Source of the DNA: an uncultured Oscillochloris sp.
GTDB lineage: Bacteria > Chloroflexota > Chloroflexia > Chloroflexales > Chloroflexaceae
Direction: 5' to 3'
Assembly (NCBI GenBank): GCA_903887465.1
Contig: CAISPW010000215.1
Span: forward strand, 1-44,985
DNA: 44,985 nucleotides
Position numbers and translations under genes: made by a program. Under the pieces are notes generated by a model. That model did not search any database. It was not told the DNA's origin and worked only from the letters and a program-made list of their open reading frames with translations. This document shows positions 1 through 7,556 of the stretch, one piece after another. Positions within the stretch are counted from its first letter, which is position 1, and each line of letters starts with the position of its first letter.

Positions 1-29
1 AGGCCGCTTCAGCGGCCGTCGTCAACCTC

Positions 30-93
30 GCCGGGGGCTTCAGCCCCCGGCGGGCATCGCCGCACAGGGTAACTTTTGCGGTAGTGCGGTTTT
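30..93. repeat. Hairpin-headed repeat, copy A
   Basis: A perfect 9-bp inverted repeat (GCCGGGGGC, loop TTCA, GCCCCCGGC at 30-51) is followed by about 38 bases that match, at roughly three quarters of positions, the sequence after a similar hairpin at 24656-24719. The two copies lie just outside the two ends of the polysaccharide locus. The rest of 1-169 shows no gene; the first 20 bases contain another small inverted repeat (GGCCGCT/AGCGGCC). Confidence 0.6.
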
Positions 94-169
94 TGGCTTT
101 TGCGGAGTCCTCTTTGTCGCGCGCGGCTCTCGCCTATAGTATACCGTGCAGGCTGCCGGTTTTTGACAT

Positions 170-214
170 AAAAAAAAGCGACCTATGGAAAGGCGAAGCC
201 TTTCCATAGGTCGC
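170..214 (-). terminator. Intrinsic terminator of the polysaccharide operon
   Basis: On the minus strand a perfect 17-bp stem with a three-base loop (arms 198-214 and 178-194) is followed directly by eight T residues (170-177) and ATGTCAA. It lies 41 bases after the stop codon of the CapD-type gene, the last gene of the leftward operon, so it should end the long transcript. Confidence 0.92.
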
Positions 215-254
215 TTGTTCGATCCTGGCGCGCGCGCCAGATCTTAAATGGCAG

Positions 255-2210
255 CTAGCCACCCACCACGCGCTCAAGCATCGGGGCGGGGGCGACCGGC
301 TGCGCCGTGCTGCTGACTCGTGCTGGCTCAGAGTGCTGGAACTGTGGCACCAGCACCTGTAGGGTTGTCATCATACGCCGCACATCATTCCAGTTGGCGG
401 CGATGCGCAGATCTTCAATGTACTCAAGCAGCCGGGTCGGAACTGCGGCGCTCGCGGTGCGGGCGATAAAGACCTTCTCGTGCGGTGTCCGCTCATACTC
501 CTCGCCGGGCACAAACAGCTCCTCATAGAGCTTCTCGCCTGGGCGAAGCCCGGTAAAGCGGATGTCGATGTCGTGCCCAACCTGGAGCCCAGAGAGTTCG
601 ATCATATCGCGGGCCAGATCGACGATCTTGATCGGCTCGCCCATATCGAGCATAAACACCTCGCCGCCTCGGCCCATGGTGGCCGCCTGCAGCACCAGTT
701 GCACCGCCTCGGGGATGGTCATAAAGAAGCGCCGCATCTCCGGGTCGGTGACGGTGATCGGGCCACCGGCGGCGATCTGCTGCTTGAAGGTCAGCACCAC
801 GCTACCACGGCTCCCGAGCACATTCCCAAAGCGCACGGCGACATACGGCTTCCCGCTATTCGCTGCGGTGTGGTGGACGAGCAACTCGGCCACGCGCTTG
901 CAGGTACCCATGATGCTGGTCGGGTTGACCGCCTTATCCGACGAGATCATCACGAAATGCGCAACGCCAGCCGCCAGCGCCGCGTCGAGCAGGTTGCGCG
1001 TGCCGAGGATGTTGTTGGTCACCGCATCAACCGGATTATCCTCCATCAGGGGGACGTGCTTGTGGGCGGCGGCGTGGAAGACGATCTCTGGACGATACGC
1101 TCTGAAGATGGTGAGGATCCGTTCAGAGAAGCGAATATCGGCGATCACCGTATGGATCTGGACGCTCGATCCCCCGGCGGGGCGGGCGTTGAGCCGCTTA
1201 ATCAGCTCGTTATAGATCTCGAAGATGCTATTCTCACCGTGGCCAAGGATGATCAACTGCGCCGGTTCGCACTCCAGCACCTGGCGACAAAGTTCGCTGC
1301 CGATCGATCCGCCGCCGCCAGTGACCAGTACCCGTCGGCCGTGGATTAGCGCACGCACCGCCGAGACATCGGTTTGGATCGGCTCGCGGCGCAGCAAATC
1401 CTCGACCCGGACATCGCGCACCTGACTCCACATAACGCAGTCGCCGATCAACTCGTTGAGGCCGGGGACGATCTTGACCTTGACCCCCACGCCCTCGCAG
1501 AGCGCCGTGATCGCTCGGATCGCTTTGCCAGAGACGCTGGCAATCGCAATGATGACCTGGTCAACCTGTTGCTCCTCGACGATCTGCCGGAGCATTTGGC
1601 GATCTCCCAGCACCGGCAGGCCGTGGATATGCATGCCGTGTTTTACGGGATCATCGTCGAGGAAACCCACGATGGTGGTCTCCATACGTCTGCTTCGCTG
1701 CAACTCGCGCACGAGCATCTCGCCCGCATTGCCGGCCCCAAACACTAGCACCCGGCGCTTCGTACTGGGGCCATGCGGAGGAATTCTCAAACGCTCGGTT
1801 AGATTCGGGGACAGACGCAGCAGCATCCGGGGGCCTGCGATTGAGCTGAGGGCCAGCGGAAAAAAGATAAACGGCACCGAGCGCGGGACCCCGATCCATA
1901 GCGATGGCCACACGAGGCTGACCGCCTGTAGCACGAACCCTAACAGCACGGCAGGGATCACCGCCGTCGCCAGAAGCAGCAGATCCTCGATCGAGGCATA
2001 GCGCCAGAACCGGCTATAGCCCCTTAAAAACAGAATACTTAGGGGAATGAAGAGCAGGGTACTGACCATAAAGGACAAACAGCCTGACCATGAATTTCCG
2101 AGATCCCAGCGCTCAAGACGCAGCACGAAGCTGAGATAGACCGCAAGCGGCAGCAGAATCAGGTCGCTGATGAGAAAGTGACGGTTACGAATCGTCGTCA
2201 TCGGTATCAT
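255..2210 (-). CDS. CapD/FlaA1-type nucleoside-diphosphate-sugar 4,6-dehydratase, membrane form
   Basis: 651 residues. Four N-terminal hydrophobic segments (about residues 10-130) anchor it in the membrane. Two Rossmann parts follow: the first has GAGNAGEML (about 155-165), the second GGGGSIGSE (about 295-305). The active-site region reads SSDKAVNPTSIMGTCKR, where Met replaces the usual Tyr of the YxxxK pair, as in the WbpM/PglF/CapD group. These enzymes make UDP-4-keto-6-deoxy-HexNAc from UDP-HexNAc, the substrate for a DegT aminotransferase such as the one at 3184-4371. The reading frame continues 21 codons upstream, but the ATG at 2210 has AGGAGG seven bases before it. It is the last gene of the operon. 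The exact sugar cannot be read from sequence. Confidence 0.93.
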   Translation of the reverse strand: MIPMTTIRNRHFLISDLILLPLAVYLSFVLRLERWDLGNSWSGCLSFMVSTLLFIPLSILFLRGYSRFWRYASIEDLLLLATAVIPAVLLGFVLQAVSLVWPSLWIGVPRSVPFIFFPLALSSIAGPRMLLRLSPNLTERLRIPPHGPSTKRRVLVFGAGNAGEMLVRELQRSRRMETTIVGFLDDDPVKHGMHIHGLPVLGDRQMLRQIVEEQQVDQVIIAIASVSGKAIRAITALCEGVGVKVKIVPGLNELIGDCVMWSQVRDVRVEDLLRREPIQTDVSAVRALIHGRRVLVTGGGGSIGSELCRQVLECEPAQLIILGHGENSIFEIYNELIKRLNARPAGGSSVQIHTVIADIRFSERILTIFRAYRPEIVFHAAAHKHVPLMEDNPVDAVTNNILGTRNLLDAALAAGVAHFVMISSDKAVNPTSIMGTCKRVAELLVHHTAANSGKPYVAVRFGNVLGSRGSVVLTFKQQIAAGGPITVTDPEMRRFFMTIPEAVQLVLQAATMGRGGEVFMLDMGEPIKIVDLARDMIELSGLQVGHDIDIRFTGLRPGEKLYEELFVPGEEYERTPHEKVFIARTASAAVPTRLLEYIEDLRIAANWNDVRRMMTTLQVLVPQFQHSEPARVSSTAQPVAPAPMLERVVGG

Positions 2211-2530
2211 CGATGTTCCTCCTGAAGTACTCCCCTGTTTCCTGAGAAGTACGGCACTGGCCCGGAGGCACACGAGAACCGCGCGCTATCGATGTGGTGC
2301 AGGTGATACCGTGGTGGGTAGGCGGTGGTGATACGGTGATATCGTGGGGTTGGGTTGCGGCGGACGCATGCCCGTAGAATCCGTACGGGTACTCGCTTTG
2401 GCGGATTCTCTGCATCCTGACGACTCAAAAACTAATGTACCTTCAGCAGGCTTCGCACGTAGCCGAAACCTTCAGACCTTCGGCGGGCGGGGCTAGACAG
2501 GGAGATTCTGTGGGCTTGTGCTTTAATGCC
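2211..2530. other. Gene-free stretch inside the operon with short GTG-rich repeats
   Basis: 320 bases between the YdcF and CapD-type genes, unusually wide for this operon. It contains three near-identical 13-mers, GGTGATACCGTGG at 2302-2314 and two copies overlapping at the edges within 2327-2347 (GGTGATACGGTG, then GGTGATATCGTGG). I find no convincing minus-strand promoter or terminator, and the small open frames here have no coding look. Confidence 0.5.
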
Positions 2531-3166
2531 TCACAGGCAGCGCCCGAGGTTCAGCCCGTAGCGCACGGCGTAGCCGCCCAACTTAACCAGTTCGCTGAAT
2601 ACCACGCCACGCCGGTCTCCGGATCGCCACCATTGTGTCGGCCCATAGGCTGAGTCCAGGGGTGGATCATAGTACACATCTACCCCGCTATCGCCGAGAT
2701 GTTGACGGATCACACAGAGGGCCCGACGGTTGTGGTACCAACTGGTCACAACGAGGATGCGATGAATATGGCGAGCCTGGGCCAGGGCGGCGATCTCACG
2801 ACCGTCCTCCCAGGTACTCGTCGTCGCCAGCACGTGGATGGCCGTCCTAGGGACGCCGACCTTTTCGATCTCGCGCGCCATCTGCTGGGCAAATGAGATT
2901 GCGCCCACAGGCATAGTTTCGTCGCCGGTGATCCAGAGCTCAGGGGCGAAGCCCTGGCGGTACAACTCGATGCCATGCGCGTAGCGACTGCTATCACTGC
3001 CCAGCACCACAATCGCATCGACTGGCTGAGGGCTGGGGGACATAGCCAGCCACGTCCCGATCCAGGGTAACCATACGATGATCGCAGCCAGTACAAGGAT
3101 GCTCAACGTGAGAGCCATCATGAACCGTCTGTTTTTTATCCCCATGGAATTCAGATATCTCTTCAT
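2531..3166 (-). CDS. YdcF/SanA family protein (DUF218)
   Basis: 211 residues. One N-terminal membrane segment (MMALTLSILVLAAIIVWL, about residues 17-35) is followed by a DUF218 domain: VDAIVVLGSDSSRYAHGIEL, ELWITGDE, then ILVVTSWYHNRRA, the usual order of conserved blocks in YdcF, SanA and ElyC. The domain is therefore probably outside the cytoplasmic membrane. Family members are linked to envelope and lipid-carrier metabolism and often sit in exopolysaccharide loci, but no reaction is settled. The ATG at 3166 is preferred because AGGA lies nine bases upstream; a longer frame to 3190 would overlap the aminotransferase by seven bases. Confidence 0.85.
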   Translation of the reverse strand: MKRYLNSMGIKNRRFMMALTLSILVLAAIIVWLPWIGTWLAMSPSPQPVDAIVVLGSDSSRYAHGIELYRQGFAPELWITGDETMPVGAISFAQQMAREIEKVGVPRTAIHVLATTSTWEDGREIAALAQARHIHRILVVTSWYHNRRALCVIRQHLGDSGVDVYYDPPLDSAYGPTQWWRSGDRRGVVFSELVKLGGYAVRYGLNLGRCL

Positions 3167-3183
3167 GCATGTGCGTCCTGCGA

Positions 3184-4371
3184 CTAGCATTGCTTGACTG
3201 CGGCGTGCAGGCGCTGGCAGACGAGATCGACCTGCTCCTCGCGCATGACACCTGAGAATGGCAGGGCCAGCGAGACCTCGCCCAGGGACTCGGTCACGGG
3301 AAAATCACCTAGCCCATAACCGAAGGTCTCGCGGTAGAAGGGCTGCAGGTGGATCGGCGTGAAGTAGGGGCGGCTGGGGATGCCCGCATCGGCGAGGCGG
3401 CGCATGATCACATCGCGGCTGGCGGGCGGCTGGATACGCACCACATAGACGAACCAACTCATCCGCGTCGTTGTGGGCGCGATGAACGGACGCTCGACCA
3501 GTTCCACATCAGCGAGACGCTGGTTGTACCAGTTCGCCACCTGCGCCCGGTGGGCAAGCAATTCCTCGATCCGCTGGATCTGGGCCAGACCCAGGGCGGC
3601 GCTGAGCTCGTCGAGGCGATAGTTGTAGCCAAGCCGGGTGTGGTTCAGCCAGGCGTCGAAGACATCACGGCCCTGGTTACGCAAACTGCGAAACAGCGCG
3701 TCCCACCCCTGATAGTCAGTCACCAGCATGCCACCCTCGCCGGTGGTGATCTGCTTGTTTGGGTAAAAGGCGAAGACCCCGGCGGCGCCCAGCGTACCGG
3801 CCCGCCGCCCTTTATAGGTAGCCCCGATGGCCTCGCATGCATCCTCGATCACGGCCACGTCGTGATTGCGGGCCGTCTCAAGCAGCGGATCCATATCGGC
3901 GGGTTGGCCGAAGGCGTGGACCGGCAGCAGTGCCCGCAGCCGACCCGTTGCCCCCGCGTCGCGCAGGCGTGGCGGGAGCCAGCGGCGGGCGGCAGTGCCA
4001 CCTGCGGCGAGCGCATCAGCCGCCTCGGCGACCAAGGCCGGGTCGAGGTTGCCGGTGCGCGGATCGACATCAACGAAGATCGGGATGGCCCGCTCGTAGA
4101 GGATGCAATTGGCCGAGGCGATGAAGGAGAAGGGCGAGGTGATCACATAGTCGCCAGCTTGGACGCCCGTGGCGATCATGGCTAGGTGCAGGCCGCTGGT
4201 ACCCGAATTGACGCCAACCGCGTGACTGGTTCCGGTGTAGGCAGCGAACGCCTGCTCGAACGCCTGGATCTGCGGCCCGATGCTCAGCGTCGAGGTACGC
4301 AGCACGGCGTTCACGGCAGTGATCTCGGCCTCAGTGAGGTCGGGGGCGGACATGGGGATGGGCGTATTCAA
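3184..4371 (-). CDS. DegT/DnrJ/EryC1/StrS aminotransferase
   Basis: 395 residues, typical for the family. The PLP-binding lysine is Lys206 in FYPNKQITTGEGG; the cofactor-phosphate region NSGTSGLHLA (about 55-64), the Asp region VIEDACEAIG (174-183) and the C-terminal GEVSLALPFSGVM are all present. Enzymes of this type transfer an amino group, usually from glutamate, to a keto-sugar nucleotide. With the CapD-type dehydratase two genes downstream the pair should give a 4-amino-6-deoxy-HexNAc nucleotide, as PglF/PglE do. The start is a TTG with GGAGG seven bases upstream; an ATG six codons later is the alternative. A decayed copy of its 3' end is present at 5402-5476. Confidence 0.93.
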   Translation of the reverse strand: MNTPIPMSAPDLTEAEITAVNAVLRTSTLSIGPQIQAFEQAFAAYTGTSHAVGVNSGTSGLHLAMIATGVQAGDYVITSPFSFIASANCILYERAIPIFVDVDPRTGNLDPALVAEAADALAAGGTAARRWLPPRLRDAGATGRLRALLPVHAFGQPADMDPLLETARNHDVAVIEDACEAIGATYKGRRAGTLGAAGVFAFYPNKQITTGEGGMLVTDYQGWDALFRSLRNQGRDVFDAWLNHTRLGYNYRLDELSAALGLAQIQRIEELLAHRAQVANWYNQRLADVELVERPFIAPTTTRMSWFVYVVRIQPPASRDVIMRRLADAGIPSRPYFTPIHLQPFYRETFGYGLGDFPVTESLGEVSLALPFSGVMREEQVDLVCQRLHAAVKQC

Positions 4372-4439
4372 CCTGCTACCTCCACATAGTTATCGCGCTG
4401 CTCGGAGCCGTGAAGACGAGTCCCGGCGTTAGGCAGGGC

Positions 4440-5348
4440 TTAGGACTTTAGGCAAAGCCCAAGCTTAAAGCCATCGACACAGGCGATCCACTGATCGTGG
4501 CGCACTTGGTGAAGATCAATGTGGTGCATCCCCTGAGCGTTCCATCTTGTTCCCGACGGTTCAAGCAGAGGTGCGCTCATCGCCATACGCTCCTGATAGA
4601 TCGAGGGGGTCAGGCGGGTCACTTCCAGTGCCCACACACGGTGTCCGTAATGCTGCACATCATCCTGGGCGAATCTGAAAATCCGATCATCCCATGTGAT
4701 CATGCGACCGCCGGGCCGCGCGATCCGCGCATCGTTGCTGACAATCGGATTAGCGGGATGCGACTGCCATGGTCCGAGCAGATCCTCGGCATAGTACAGG
4801 CTCAAGATATCATTGTTCGCGCTCGGGCAGGTAAACATCCACCACAGCCCGTTATGCCTGATCAGCGATGTATCCATGAAATCAGCACCGCTCAGGAGAG
4901 TCTTGACATATTCCCAGCGATAAGGAAAGACGGTCGCCTTGTACAGCCGGATAGATTCAGTTCGCGACTCCACCAGCATGTAGAAGGTATCGCACCATTT
5001 AAAGGTGTGCGGATACGACATATGGAAAGGCTCAGCCAGTACGATCTGACGATAGGTCCACTTCAGCCCATCGGGGCTAGTCGCCAGAGCAATCTCACCT
5101 TTTCGCGTTCCTACGTTATAGATTTCGGCGAACAGGTACCACATTCCCGCATCGTATAACATGAAAGGGTCGGCGATGAAGCGCGCGCGGGCATCCGTAA
5201 CGCTTCTACACGTAAGAACCGGGTTTTTGATTTGTGCCGGTGCGGTGAGCTGAAAAGGGCTAGGGCCGGTATAGATTGCTATCGCCCAGTCAGTTTTTCG
5301 CTGCATGGGCGATAGCGGTCGCAGCAATGATTTAAGATGGCTATTCAT
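4440..5348 (-). CDS. Five-bladed beta-propeller-like protein resembling the GINT1 N-terminal domain
   Basis: 302 residues, no signal peptide or membrane segment. It contains repeated blade-like motifs: FIADPFMLYDAGMWYLFAEI, GEIALATSPDGLKWTY, PHTFKWCDTFYMLVES, FMDTSLIRHNGLWWMF, LSLYYAEDLLGPW. This layout, with Asp in the first strand of blades, resembles GH43-like propellers and particularly the N-terminal domain of glucosamine inositolphosphorylceramide transferase, which occurs alone or next to transferase domains in bacterial polysaccharide loci. Its reaction is unknown; it could bind or modify the repeat unit. The ATG at 5348 has only weak ribosome-binding sequence. Family assignment is from memory of motifs, not from a search. 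Confidence 0.7.
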   Translation of the reverse strand: MNSHLKSLLRPLSPMQRKTDWAIAIYTGPSPFQLTAPAQIKNPVLTCRSVTDARARFIADPFMLYDAGMWYLFAEIYNVGTRKGEIALATSPDGLKWTYRQIVLAEPFHMSYPHTFKWCDTFYMLVESRTESIRLYKATVFPYRWEYVKTLLSGADFMDTSLIRHNGLWWMFTCPSANNDILSLYYAEDLLGPWQSHPANPIVSNDARIARPGGRMITWDDRIFRFAQDDVQHYGHRVWALEVTRLTPSIYQERMAMSAPLLEPSGTRWNAQGMHHIDLHQVRHDQWIACVDGFKLGLCLKS

Positions 5349-5401
5349 CTCTTTTCGAGTATCCTTTCGCGAAGTCCGCTTTTAGTCACGGCACTCAACT
5401 G

Positions 5402-5476
5402 CTAACAGACCATGACCAAATCAACGCGATCTTCGGTCATGACACCTGATAACGGCAGCGCCAACGACAACTCGCC
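5402..5476 (-). pseudogene. Remnant of a DegT-family aminotransferase 3' end
   Basis: Translated on the minus strand this gives 24 codons and a TAG: GELSLALPLSGVM then TEDRVDLVMVC. The intact aminotransferase at 3184-4371 ends GEVSLALPFSGVM REEQVDLVCQRL, so the match is in register over about 22 residues. Just upstream (about 5477-5490) the similarity continues with a one-base frame change (GAATCACCGAG against GAGTCCCTGG). No further match is evident, and the fragment ends early. It lies between the acetyltransferase and the beta-propeller gene. Confidence 0.75.
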
Positions 5477-5504
5477 TCGGTGATTCAATCGGATCAGATG
5501 GCGC

Positions 5505-6143
5505 TCATCGCAACGACCGAACCGGGATGTTTGTCGGCTCCATTATGCTCAAACTGGGATGTTTGTCCTGATCTGTCATAACGGGCCTGGCCGGTATACC
5601 AACCACAGTGGTATTCTCTGGCACAGAGCAGAGGACAACGGCTCCGGCACCAATGGTGACATTATTGCCGATGACGATATCGCCAAGGATTGCCGCGCCC
5701 GTGCCGATAGCCACGTTATCACCGATACACGGGGCACCGAGGTTCGATATGCCGATGACGGACACACCGATGGTAACCCCGTGGAGCAAAGAGACATTGT
5801 TACCCATGACTGCCGCCGGGTGGATGATCGTCGGGCCGTAGTGCAGAATCTGTAGCCCAGGACCCACCGAGGTGTACGGCAAGAGCTCTAGCCCGGAGTA
5901 CATGCGAACCAATGGATAGAAAACCCGGTGGCAGACATAGGCCCCCCAGGCAAGCGGGTTGCGCCGCGTGCCCCAGAGCCAGTGCCCGATGCGGTAGTAG
6001 AGGATGCCCGCGAACGAGGGGTGCGCGTAGAGAATCTTGATCAGCAACACAAGAAACGCGCCGTCGGAGTACCTGCGCACGTCCTGCCGTATTGCGTCAA
6101 GCGTTTGGGCAAAGGTCATACTTCTCGCATGCGGTTCAGCCAT
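5505..6143 (-). CDS. CysE-like serine/sugar O-acetyltransferase
   Basis: 212 residues. An N-terminal helical part (about 1-75) precedes a left-handed beta-helix of hexapeptide repeats, with PGLQILHYGPTIIHPAAVMG, HGVTIG, GAPCIGDNVAIGTGAAILGDIVIGNNVTIGAGAVV and the closing VVGIPARPV. The layout is that of CysE and of colanic-acid-type serine acetyltransferase homologues found in capsule loci. The substrate here is more likely a sugar than serine. The ATG at 6143 follows a GGGGGGAGG run; a TTG at 6173 would overlap fabD by ten bases. It lies 20 bases after fabD. Confidence 0.88.
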   Translation of the reverse strand: MAEPHARSMTFAQTLDAIRQDVRRYSDGAFLVLLIKILYAHPSFAGILYYRIGHWLWGTRRNPLAWGAYVCHRVFYPLVRMYSGLELLPYTSVGPGLQILHYGPTIIHPAAVMGNNVSLLHGVTIGVSVIGISNLGAPCIGDNVAIGTGAAILGDIVIGNNVTIGAGAVVLCSVPENTTVVGIPARPVMTDQDKHPSLSIMEPTNIPVRSLR

Positions 6144-6163
6144 AGCCTCCCCCCGTTTCTCCC

Positions 6164-7111
6164 TCACAACCAATCCCCATCCAGTTCAGCCGGGTCGCTC
6201 CCTACGTTGAAACGGCCGACCTTGCGGTCGATCACGCGCATCAGGCCGGTCAGCACCTTCCCTGGCCCAACCTCCACAACCGTCGTGGCCCCTGCCGCCA
6301 CCAGTTGCCGCATCGAGTCCACCCAGCGCACCTCGCGGGTCAATTGCCCGCGCAACTCGTGGCGCACCGCTTCCGCCGTAGCGAGCCAGTCAGCCGAGGT
6401 ATTGCCGACGACCGGGAGGGTAGGGCGGCGGATCGGCGTCGCCGCCAGAACCTCCAGGAAATCTGTGGTCGCCGTCTCCATCAGCGGGGTGTGCGGTGCC
6501 ACGCTGACCTTGAGCGGTGTGGGCGGGAACGCACCTGGCTGCGCCTGGACATAGCTCGTAAAGACCTCGAGCGCCCGGCGGTCGCCAGCCACGACGAGCT
6601 GCCCAGGGGCGTTATCATTAGCGATGGTGATCACCGCATCGGTAGCCTGGGCCGCCTGCGCGCAAAGTTGCTCGACGGTTGCGCGCGGCATCCCCAGCAC
6701 CGCCAGCATCCCGCCGGGCGCGACCGTCCCCGCATGGCGCATGGCAAGACCACGCGCACGTACCAGGCGCAGGGCATCGGCGAAGGTGATGGCGTCGGCT
6801 ACCACCAGCGCGCTATACTCCCCGAGGCTATGGCCGGCCAGGGCCAGCGGCCACATCGTCTCGCCCCTACGTTCACGCAGAGCCTGCCAGACGGCGATGC
6901 TCGTCACAAAGATCGCTGGCTGCGCATTGGCGGTATCGTTCAGTTCCGGCTCGGGGCCGCCGAAGCAGAGCCCCGAGAGCGCGAACCCAAGCAGATCGTC
7001 CGCTTCGGCGAAGACCTCGGCGGCGGCGGGCGAAGCTGTCGCCAGCGCCTGGCCCATCCCGACGAACTGCGAACCCTGGCCCGGGAAGAGTGCGGCAAAG
7101 TCTGTTGCCAT
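6164..7111 (-). CDS. fabD: Malonyl-CoA:ACP transacylase
   Basis: 315 residues, normal length. FPGQGSQFVGMG at the N-terminus, the nucleophile elbow GHSLGEYSAL with Ser95, the RxxxM region RARGLAMRHAG (about 114-124) and a later His in VSVAPHTPLM mark a FabD-type acyltransferase that loads malonyl groups onto acyl carrier protein. GAGG lies nine bases before the ATG. It is downstream of acpS in a polysaccharide operon that also holds an ACP domain and an FkbH protein but no ketosynthase. It may be the cell's ordinary fatty-acid FabD placed here, or a loader for the local ACP; the sequence does not decide. Confidence 0.93.
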   Translation of the reverse strand: MATDFAALFPGQGSQFVGMGQALATASPAAAEVFAEADDLLGFALSGLCFGGPEPELNDTANAQPAIFVTSIAVWQALRERRGETMWPLALAGHSLGEYSALVVADAITFADALRLVRARGLAMRHAGTVAPGGMLAVLGMPRATVEQLCAQAAQATDAVITIANDNAPGQLVVAGDRRALEVFTSYVQAQPGAFPPTPLKVSVAPHTPLMETATTDFLEVLAATPIRRPTLPVVGNTSADWLATAEAVRHELRGQLTREVRWVDSMRQLVAAGATTVVEVGPGKVLTGLMRVIDRKVGRFNVGSDPAELDGDWL

Positions 7112-7157
7112 GGATATTACCTCACATGCTTGTTCGTCTTGAGGACTGTTAAGAGCG

Positions 7158-7556
7158 TTAGGAGGCTACGACAAGGGCAACGGCGATTCTGCGCGAGTGC
7201 GCGAAGCTAATGGTCCAGACGCACAGACCTAATGCCTCAGCGCGTGATTGCGCACCACCGTACAGATAGATGTGTGGCCGGTCATAGCCATCACCAACGA
7301 TCTCAAGCTCGTGCAATTCTACGCCACCAACAGCCATGTAGGCCAGTCCTGTACCCAAAGCCTTTGCTGCAGCCTCCTTCGCCGCGAAAACCTTCGCTAG
7401 GTTGTGTACCCGCCCTCCGCAGAACCGTTGTTCAGCAGGCGTGTACACCAATTCGAGAAAGCGTGAGCTGTGGCGGGTAAACAGGCGCGACACCACCTCA
7501 ATGTTAATGATATCGATCCCAATGCTCAACCTAGGATGGGCCCGATCTACTAACAC
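7158..7556 (-). CDS. acpS: Holo-acyl-carrier-protein synthase (4'-phosphopantetheinyl transferase)
   Basis: 132 residues, usual for AcpS. The two signature blocks are present: SIGIDIINIEVV near the N-terminus (metal-binding Asp) and KVFAAKEAAAKALGTG (Glu/Lys). AcpS transfers phosphopantetheine from CoA to the serine of an ACP; an ACP domain with a candidate serine is encoded two genes upstream (9756-10790). The frame given starts with GTG at 7556 and overlaps the end of the FkbH gene by seven bases; a TTG at about residue 11 is an alternative. Sitting directly after FkbH and the ACP fusion suggests it activates that carrier. Confidence 0.9.
   Translation of the reverse strand: MLVDRAHPRLSIGIDIINIEVVSRLFTRHSSRFLELVYTPAEQRFCGGRVHNLAKVFAAKEAAAKALGTGLAYMAVGGVELHELEIVGDGYDRPHIYLYGGAQSRAEALGLCVWTISFAHSRRIAVALVVAS

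Noticed and set aside
480-1349. Long plus-strand open frame (289 codons) opposite the CapD-type gene
   Set aside because: The minus-strand protein has full family motifs over this stretch. The plus-strand frame is a mirror of GC-rich codons, and the same holds for the other long opposite-strand frames in the polysaccharide, ileS, kinase and crotonase regions.
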